The notes beneath the pieces are model-generated. The model was not told the origin of the DNA. It did not search any database and worked only from the letters and a program-made list of their open reading frames with translations. A program made the translations under genes and the position numbers. 27,651 nucleotides of DNA from Proteiniphilum sp. UBA5283 (GTDB taxonomy: Bacteria > Bacteroidota > Bacteroidia > Bacteroidales > Dysgonomonadaceae): contig DHSP01000028.1 in the NCBI GenBank assembly GCA_002408485.1, forward strand, positions 35,381-63,031, given 5' to 3'. The stretch's first letter is position 1, and each line of letters starts with the position of its first letter. Below, piece by piece: positions 22,531 through 27,651 of this stretch.

Positions 22531-25017
22531 ATGAAGCCAGCGACAATTCTGTTTTTATTCTTTTTATTATCAGTGAATTTGATAGCTCAGGGGGTGACTG
22601 TAAAAGGGAAATTGGTGTCGGCTGCCGATCAGGCCCCGCTCCCTTACGCAACAATTTCTGTCTCCCGGGAAACGGCTCCCGCAAGCAGCATCAAAAAGAT
22701 GGCTACACGGGAAGACGGCACTTTCTCTGCTTCATTATCCCCGGGAAAATACATCTTTTCTTTTCATTTTGTGGGGATGAACGGAATGACAAAGCTTGTG
22801 GAGGTTGCTGCTTCCCAAAGTCCGCTGGATATGGGGACAGTCTCCATGACGGAGAGCGCTACCGAGTTGGACGAATTGAGTGTTGTCGCCCAAAAACCCC
22901 TGGTGAAGGTAGAGCTCGATAAGCTGACATACAGTGCCAAGGATGATCCGGAATCTTCCACCTCCAATGTGCTTGATCTCTTGCGTAAAGTGCCCCTGGT
23001 GACGGTGGATGGCGAAGATGAGATTCAACTGAGGGGATCTTCGAATTTCAAGATCTATCTGAACGGCAAACCCTCGAATATGGTTTCCGGAAACCCTTCT
23101 CAGGTGTTGAAGAGTATGCCGGCAAACAGCGTGAAGGATATTGAAGTAATCACCGATCCCGGGGCTAAATACGATGCCGAGGGAATTGGCGGCATCATCA
23201 ATATTGTCACTGATAAAAGGGCCGATGATGGTTATTCCGGTTCCGTAGGGGCCAACGGTGATGATTTTGGCGGGTATGGTGGCAACATCTATCTGGCTAC
23301 TAAATATGGCAAGTTTGGTTTCACCGGCAACGCTGGTTATTTTTATCAGTCTCGCCCTGAGTCGAAGTCCAACTTTGCACGCAGTGAATATTCTCCCAAT
23401 CCGGGGAATACCCTCACCCTCAATGGAACCAACAAGAGCAACGGGAAAGGCCTCTTTTTAAATGGCTCCATGAGCTTTGAACCCGACACCCTGCATCTCT
23501 TCAACCTGTCGGTCTCCCGTTTTGGGGGGGATTTTAATTCGTTGAACCTGCAGGAGGCCCTTTCCGTTGGTGCCCACCCCTATAGTTACAATACGCGAAA
23601 TAAAAGCGTAAGCCAGTTCGGGGGGATGAACCTGTCGGTCGATTATCAGCGTAGCTTCAAAAAGAAGGGAGAGATGTTGACTGCCTCATACCGGTTTGAG
23701 AGTAATCCCAATGACAGTGAATATGAAAGCGAATATTACAATGTCACTGATTTTTACTATCCGGATGGCTACCGGATCAAAAGTGCCAATAACGCAGGCG
23801 GAAACGAACATACCGGTCAGGTAGATTATGTGAATCCCCTGAATAGGAAGCATAGTATTGAAACAGGATTAAAGTATATTTTCAGGGATAATTCAAGTCG
23901 CGCCGACCATACTTACCTTGATCTGACAGACAATATGTGGAAGCCCGATCCGAACAGAAAAAACGATCTGGACCACTCCCAGTACATCACCTCCGGCTAT
24001 GCCGGTTACAGCTATAAGGCGGGGAGAGTGGGGATGAAGCTGGGACTACGGGGGGAACATACACGGCAGGATATCCACTTTATGAGCAGCGACCTGGATA
24101 CGATTGTACACACCAGCTTCTTCGACCTGGTTCCCTCCGCCACGCTCTCCTGTCAGCTGGGAATGACACAAACATTGCGGGGCGGTTACAACATGCGTAT
24201 TTCCCGTCCGGGCATCTGGTACCTGAATCCCTATGTGAACGACGTGGACCCCAACAATATCAGCTACGGCAATCCTCGGCTCAATGCGGAGCAGCAGCAT
24301 AACTTCAATATCAATTATGGTTCTTTCTCGCAGAAGTTGAATTTCAACCTTGCTCTCAACTACTCTTTTGCCAAAAATGCCGTGACGGCATACAGCTTCA
24401 TAAGGCAGGAGTATGACGAGGCGCAGGGAGTTTACAAGTCTGTAACCCATAATACGTATGATAACATCGGGCGCAATCAGACAGTGGGGACAAATATGTA
24501 TGTGAGCTGGACACCAACCCGGATGATCCGTACCTACCTCAACGGAGGGGTCAATTATACCGATATCCGGAGCACCAAAAATAGCGAATTGAAAAATAGC
24601 GGCTTCTCCGGACGTACATTTGGCGGGCTTACCTTTACCTTTCCCGGGGATTTCAGGGTGGGAGCCAATGCTGGACTCTTTCTGAGCCGTATTCAGTTGC
24701 AGACGGAACAGTCGGCATTCTATTTTTATTCTTTCAGTCTGCAAAAAAGCTTTCTGCATGAAAAACTCGACCTGGCGCTCAATATGCAAAACCTGTTTTC
24801 CAAATACAGGGCATTCACCTCCACCACCACTGGTGCCGGATTTACCCAGAAGAATGAATTCATGAATCCAATGCGAAACTTCAGGCTGAGTGTTACCTAT
24901 CGTTTTGGAGACTTAAAGACTTCGATGAAAAAGGTGCAGCGCACTATAAGCAACGAAGATGTGATGCAGGGAGAGAGCGGACAGCAGCAGGGAACCACAC
25001 CTCCCACAGGAGAATGA
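22531..25017 (+). CDS. TonB-type outer-membrane beta-barrel protein (OMP_b-brl_3 family)
   Basis: The 828-residue outer-membrane protein has a signal peptide (1-19), a carboxypeptidase-regulatory-like Ig domain (about 22-105), a plug domain (about 115-225) with LRKVPLVTVDGEDEIQLRG and the block DPGAKYDAEGIGGIINIVT, and a long barrel from about 230. Alternating aromatic strands and SYGNPRLNAEQQHNF around 595 are typical. The C-terminal strand ends with YRFGD and is followed by a tail of about 40 polar residues, common in this family. There is no N-terminal TonB box that I can place and no SusD partner next to it, so it is probably not a polysaccharide-utilisation SusC. The ligand is unknown. 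Confidence 0.9.
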   Translation: MKPATILFLFFLLSVNLIAQGVTVKGKLVSAADQAPLPYATISVSRETAPASSIKKMATREDGTFSASLSPGKYIFSFHFVGMNGMTKLVEVAASQSPLDMGTVSMTESATELDELSVVAQKPLVKVELDKLTYSAKDDPESSTSNVLDLLRKVPLVTVDGEDEIQLRGSSNFKIYLNGKPSNMVSGNPSQVLKSMPANSVKDIEVITDPGAKYDAEGIGGIINIVTDKRADDGYSGSVGANGDDFGGYGGNIYLATKYGKFGFTGNAGYFYQSRPESKSNFARSEYSPNPGNTLTLNGTNKSNGKGLFLNGSMSFEPDTLHLFNLSVSRFGGDFNSLNLQEALSVGAHPYSYNTRNKSVSQFGGMNLSVDYQRSFKKKGEMLTASYRFESNPNDSEYESEYYNVTDFYYPDGYRIKSANNAGGNEHTGQVDYVNPLNRKHSIETGLKYIFRDNSSRADHTYLDLTDNMWKPDPNRKNDLDHSQYITSGYAGYSYKAGRVGMKLGLRGEHTRQDIHFMSSDLDTIVHTSFFDLVPSATLSCQLGMTQTLRGGYNMRISRPGIWYLNPYVNDVDPNNISYGNPRLNAEQQHNFNINYGSFSQKLNFNLALNYSFAKNAVTAYSFIRQEYDEAQGVYKSVTHNTYDNIGRNQTVGTNMYVSWTPTRMIRTYLNGGVNYTDIRSTKNSELKNSGFSGRTFGGLTFTFPGDFRVGANAGLFLSRIQLQTEQSAFYFYSFSLQKSFLHEKLDLALNMQNLFSKYRAFTSTTTGAGFTQKNEFMNPMRNFRLSVTYRFGDLKTSMKKVQRTISNEDVMQGESGQQQGTTPPTGE

Positions 25018-25018
25018 T

Positions 25019-25049
25019 TTTGCAGTGATTCTTTTTTCCACTATTTTTG
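25019..25049 (+). promoter_or_regulatory. trmD promoter (TTTG - N19 - TATTTTTG)
   Basis: TTTG at 25019-25022 and TATTTTTG at 25042-25049 with a 19-bp spacer match the Bacteroidetes consensus exactly. The -33 box starts 2 bp after the stop of the receptor gene; the trmD ATG is at 25072. Confidence 0.7.
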
Positions 25050-25071
25050 ATGAAAGCAATAGAAGTGAAGC

Positions 25072-25746
25072 ATGAGGATTGACATTATTACTGTTTTACC
25101 GGAAATGATCGAAGGGGCGCTCAATACGAGTATCCTGAAACGCGCACAGGAGAAGGGACTCGTTGAATTTGGACTCCACAACCTACGCGATTATACGCTC
25201 GACAAACACAAACGGGTAGACGATTATCCCTTTGGGGGAGAGGCAGGGATGGTGATGCAGATTGAACCAATAGACCGGGCCATCACCTACCTGAAGTCGC
25301 AACGTGAATATGACGAGGTAATCTTTACATCGCCCGACGGCGAGCAGTTTACGCAAGCCACGGCCAACAAGCTGTCTCTCATGCAGAATGTTATTATTCT
25401 CTGCGGACATTACAAGGGAATTGATTACCGGGTGAGGGAGCATCTGATCACCCGGGAGATCTCGATCGGTGATTTTGTGCTTACCGGGGGGGAGCTGGTT
25501 GCTACCATGATTGCCGATGCCGTGGTGAGGGTAATCCCCGGTGCCATTGGTGATGAACAGTCTGCCCTCTCCGACTCGTTCCAGGACGGATTGCTGGCAC
25601 CCCCTGTGTATACAAGGCCTGCCGAGTATAATGGATGGAAGGTGCCGGAGGTTCTTCTTTCGGGACACGAACGGAAGATCGCGGAATGGAGGCATAATCA
25701 ATCGGTGGAACGTACCAAACGTCTCCGCCCTGACCTGATTCGATAG
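25072..25746 (+). CDS. trmD: tRNA (guanine-N1-)-methyltransferase
   Basis: TrmD methylates G37 of tRNAs with SAM and prevents frameshifting. The 224-residue product has the knotted SPOUT blocks: VDDYPFGGEAGMVMQ (42-56), IILCGHYKGIDYRV (105-118) and EISIGDFVLTGGELVA (125-140). The proposed catalytic Asp and the C-terminal helical domain (DSFQDGLLAPPVYTRP) are present. It is not in the rpsP-rimM-rplS operon of other bacteria but is monocistronic with its own promoter. Confidence 0.97.
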   Translation: MRIDIITVLPEMIEGALNTSILKRAQEKGLVEFGLHNLRDYTLDKHKRVDDYPFGGEAGMVMQIEPIDRAITYLKSQREYDEVIFTSPDGEQFTQATANKLSLMQNVIILCGHYKGIDYRVREHLITREISIGDFVLTGGELVATMIADAVVRVIPGAIGDEQSALSDSFQDGLLAPPVYTRPAEYNGWKVPEVLLSGHERKIAEWRHNQSVERTKRLRPDLIR

Positions 25747-25780
25747 AATAGGCACAGGTGAATGTCTTGAATGAATTTCA

Positions 25781-25788
25781 TATCTTTG
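25781..25788 (+). promoter_or_regulatory. -7 box (TATCTTTG) of the rfbACB operon
   Basis: TATCTTTG fits TAnnTTTG and lies 15 bp before the rfbA ATG at 25804. No -33 TTTG at standard spacing is seen. Confidence 0.45.
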
Positions 25789-25803
25789 TAAAATTTTTTG
25801 ATT

Positions 25804-26685
25804 ATGAAAGGAATTGTATTGGCGGGTGGTTCCGGCACAAGGTTATATCCCATCACCAAAGGAGTTTCCAAGCAGTTGCTCCCTATTTTTGATAAACCAA
25901 TGGTTTATTACCCAATCTCGGCTTTGATGCTTGCAGGCATACGGGAGATTCTTGTTATTTCCACACCGGAGGATCTGCCCGGCTTCCAGAGGCTGCTGGG
26001 CGACGGGTCGGATTTTGGTGTGCAATTTACCTATGCGGAGCAACCCAGTCCCGATGGCCTTGCGCAGGCATTTATCATAGGGGAAGAATTTATCGGGAAC
26101 GATGCTGCCTGTCTGGTGCTGGGCGACAATATTTTTTATGGTAATGGCTTTCCTTCTTTGTTAAAAAAGGCTGTGGATGATGCGGAAAATAATGAGCTGG
26201 CCACGGTTTTCGGTTATTTTGTAAACAATCCCGAAAGGTATGGTGTCGCCGAGTTCGATGAGAAAGGCCAGGTCATCAGCATCGAGGAGAAGCCTGTCGC
26301 CCCGAAGTCCAACTGGGCTGTAACCGGCTTGTACTTCTACCCCAATCGGGTGGTGGAGATCGCAAAACAGATCAAACCATCGGCACGGGGAGAGCTGGAG
26401 ATAACAACGGTAAATCAGGCATTCCTGCACGAAGGGAAACTGCAAATACAGCGTTTTGGCAGAGGCTTTGCATGGCTTGATACCGGAACCCACGATTCGC
26501 TATCGGAAGCATCCACATTTATTGAAGTGCTGGAAAAACGGCAGGGGCTTAAGATATCGTGTCTGGAAGAGATCGCCTGGCACAACGGATGGATTTCTGC
26601 AGAAGACCTCAAGCGTATGGCGGAGCCGATGAAAAAAAATCAGTACGGGCAGTATCTGTTGAGGTTGGTGGAGTACGGCAGTTAA
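25804..26685 (+). CDS. rfbA: glucose-1-phosphate thymidylyltransferase
   Basis: RfbA (RmlA) makes dTDP-glucose from dTTP and glucose 1-phosphate, the first step of dTDP-L-rhamnose synthesis. The 293-residue product has the nucleotide-binding start GIVLAGGSGTRLYP (3-16), the lysine of KQLLPIFDKPMVYYP (22-36), LGDNIFYG (about 107-114) and the family GRGFAWLDTGTHDSL segment. The ATG at 25804 is preferred to an in-frame TTG at 25798. rfbC and rfbB follow, so the operon supplies activated rhamnose for a surface polysaccharide or glycan. Confidence 0.96.
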   Translation: MKGIVLAGGSGTRLYPITKGVSKQLLPIFDKPMVYYPISALMLAGIREILVISTPEDLPGFQRLLGDGSDFGVQFTYAEQPSPDGLAQAFIIGEEFIGNDAACLVLGDNIFYGNGFPSLLKKAVDDAENNELATVFGYFVNNPERYGVAEFDEKGQVISIEEKPVAPKSNWAVTGLYFYPNRVVEIAKQIKPSARGELEITTVNQAFLHEGKLQIQRFGRGFAWLDTGTHDSLSEASTFIEVLEKRQGLKISCLEEIAWHNGWISAEDLKRMAEPMKKNQYGQYLLRLVEYGS

Positions 26686-26758
26686 GCAGTGAGGGACAGT
26701 GTCAGGTTGGTCGCAGGTTGAAGGTATTGGAGCAAAGAGAAAAAAGAATAGAAGTATA

Positions 26759-27298
26759 ATGGACGTAATTAAAACAGAAATAGAGGGGTTGCTTGTCATA
26801 CAGCCCAAAGTCTTTGGAGATGATCGGGGTTATTTTTTTGAATCCTTTTCGATGAAGAAGTTCGAAGAGAAAGTGAGAAAAACCGTTTTCGTGCAGGACA
26901 ACGAAAGCAAATCGCGATACGGAGTGTTGCGGGGGCTTCATTTTCAGAAGCCGCCCTTTGAACAGGCCAAACTGGTACGCGTGGTGCTGGGAAGGGTGCT
27001 GGATGTAGCCGTGGATATCCGGAAGAATTCTCCCACCTTTGGTCAATACGTCTCGATGGAGCTGTCCGATGAAAATAAAAAGCAGTTGTTTATCCCGCGG
27101 GGATTTGCTCATGGATTTGCCGTATTAAGCGACAAGGCAATATTTCAATATAAATGTGATAACTATTATTCTCCGGCACACGAAGGGGGTATTCTTTGGA
27201 ATGATCCCCGGCTTCATATCGACTGGCTGCTTCCTGAAAATGAAATTATCTTATCGGAAAAAGACAAAAATAATCCACCCCTATGCGACACATATTAA
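26759..27298 (+). CDS. rfbC: dTDP-4-dehydrorhamnose 3,5-epimerase
   Basis: RfbC (RmlC) epimerises dTDP-4-keto-6-deoxyglucose at C3 and C5. The 179-residue cupin product has QPKVFGDDRGYFFESF (15-30), the catalytic base His61 in GVLRGLHFQ, LDVAVDIRKNSPTFG (81-95), FIPRGFAHGF (111-120) and the Tyr-containing YKCDNYYSP tract (131-139). The ATG at 26759 gives the normal family N-terminus; the frame is open from 26699 but the extra 20 residues look non-coding. The 73-bp gap after rfbA holds no clear feature. The rfbB start overlaps its end by 16 bp. Confidence 0.96.
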   Translation: MDVIKTEIEGLLVIQPKVFGDDRGYFFESFSMKKFEEKVRKTVFVQDNESKSRYGVLRGLHFQKPPFEQAKLVRVVLGRVLDVAVDIRKNSPTFGQYVSMELSDENKKQLFIPRGFAHGFAVLSDKAIFQYKCDNYYSPAHEGGILWNDPRLHIDWLLPENEIILSEKDKNNPPLCDTY

Positions 27299-27651
27299 TC
27301 ACCGGAGGTGCGGGCTTCATCGGCTCCCATGTTGTCCGGCTGTTTGTGAATAAATATCCTGGCGACCAGATTGTGAATCTCGACAAGCTGACCTATGCCG
27401 GCAACCTTTCCAATCTTCAGGATCTGGAAGGAAGACCCAATTACCGGTTTGTGAAGGCGGACATCTGCGACTTCAGCGAGATGCAGTCAGTGGTGGAGTC
27501 TTTTCATATTGACAGCATCATCCATCTCGCTGCCGAAAGTCACGTGGACCGATCGATTACCGACCCCTTCTCGTTTGCCAGAACAAACGTGATGGGAACG
27601 CTCAACCTGCTGCAGTCAGCCAAAGAATCCTGGAAAGGAAACTACGACGGG
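27283..27651 (+). CDS. rfbB: dTDP-glucose 4,6-dehydratase, N-terminal part (cut by window end)
   Basis: RfbB (RmlB) turns dTDP-glucose into dTDP-4-keto-6-deoxyglucose with bound NAD. The 123 codons present start at the ATG at 27283 and show the NAD-binding GGAGFIGSH (8-16), LDKLTYAGNLSNL, FVKADICD and LAAESHVDRSI, all diagnostic. The catalytic YxxxK lies beyond the window. It overlaps rfbC by 16 bp in another phase, showing tight translational coupling. rfbD is expected downstream. Confidence 0.95.
   Translation, partial: MRHILITGGAGFIGSHVVRLFVNKYPGDQIVNLDKLTYAGNLSNLQDLEGRPNYRFVKADICDFSEMQSVVESFHIDSIIHLAAESHVDRSITDPFSFARTNVMGTLNLLQSAKESWKGNYDG

Noticed and set aside
24046..24789. 247-codon open frame on the minus strand inside the outer-membrane receptor gene
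   Set aside because: It is antisense to a well-supported barrel coding region, has no family-like motif and no start signals; its openness follows from the codon pattern of the other strand.
26686..26758. Possible small gene or remnant between rfbA and rfbC
   Set aside because: The 73 bp contain no start with a reasonable frame other than the extension of rfbC, and no repeat beyond a 9-bp near-palindrome.
1..27651. tRNA genes, rRNA, CRISPR arrays, insertion-sequence ends, phage genes, restriction or toxin-antitoxin systems
   Set aside because: I looked on both strands and found no tRNA-like cloverleaf pattern, no regularly spaced repeats, no transposase or integrase frame, and no known defence gene. 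The lone ribbon-helix-helix protein has no toxin partner beside it.

Overview
The window is about 27.6 kb of chromosomal core DNA from a member of the Bacteroidetes, most likely the order Bacteroidales (Dysgonomonadaceae/Porphyromonadaceae-like by gene order; this placement is inference). The evidence is repeated -7 promoter boxes of the TAnnTTTG type, weak or absent Shine-Dalgarno sequences, a secreted protease with a type IX secretion C-terminal domain, an OMP beta-barrel family TonB-type receptor, and Bacteroidetes-specific families (DUF5683, DUF4271, a two-gene LysO, an SPFH/ribbon-helix-helix cluster). I saw no tRNA, rRNA, insertion sequence, prophage or CRISPR array.

Layout. 1-3512 (+): the end of parA, then parB, a DUF5683 membrane protein and an MltD-like lytic transglycosylase, a segregation and cell-wall operon. 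3516-5780 (-): a secreted lysyl-endopeptidase-like serine protease. 5866-6684 (+): a DUF2400/TIGR02757 protein, convergent and overlapping with prfB (6647-7760, -), which carries an intact programmed +1 frameshift. 7975-9443 (+): an NlpC/P60 lipoprotein and a HAD phosphatase. 9490-12568 (+): metK behind a promoter and a SAM-II-type riboswitch, a LOG family protein, a DUF4271 membrane protein and a HemD-like protein ending at 13329. 13369-15954 (-): tatD, yidD and rnpA, then an RNase HI with viroplasmin domain and a small membrane protein. 16082-18600 (+): a secreted C1 peptidase and murF. 18612-20814 (-): a membrane metallophosphoesterase and a two-gene LysO lysine exporter. 20932-22419 (+): a promoter and palindrome, an SPFH protein, a shortened soluble remnant of a membrane/PH-like protein, and an Arc-type ribbon-helix-helix protein. 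22531-25017 (+): a large outer-membrane receptor. 25072 to the end (+): trmD, then the dTDP-rhamnose genes rfbA, rfbC and the start of rfbB.

Most genes are housekeeping. Those that deserve a second look are the SAM-II element, which has a short in-frame ORF running through the aptamer about 150 nt before metK; the SPFH cluster, with a perfect 16-bp palindrome at the expected transcription start and a middle gene that has lost its N-terminal membrane half; the DUF2400 protein, which has an HhH-GPD glycosylase-like motif; and the HemD-like protein in a DUF4271/rnpA context rather than among heme genes. I did not find a clearly new defence or mobile system.
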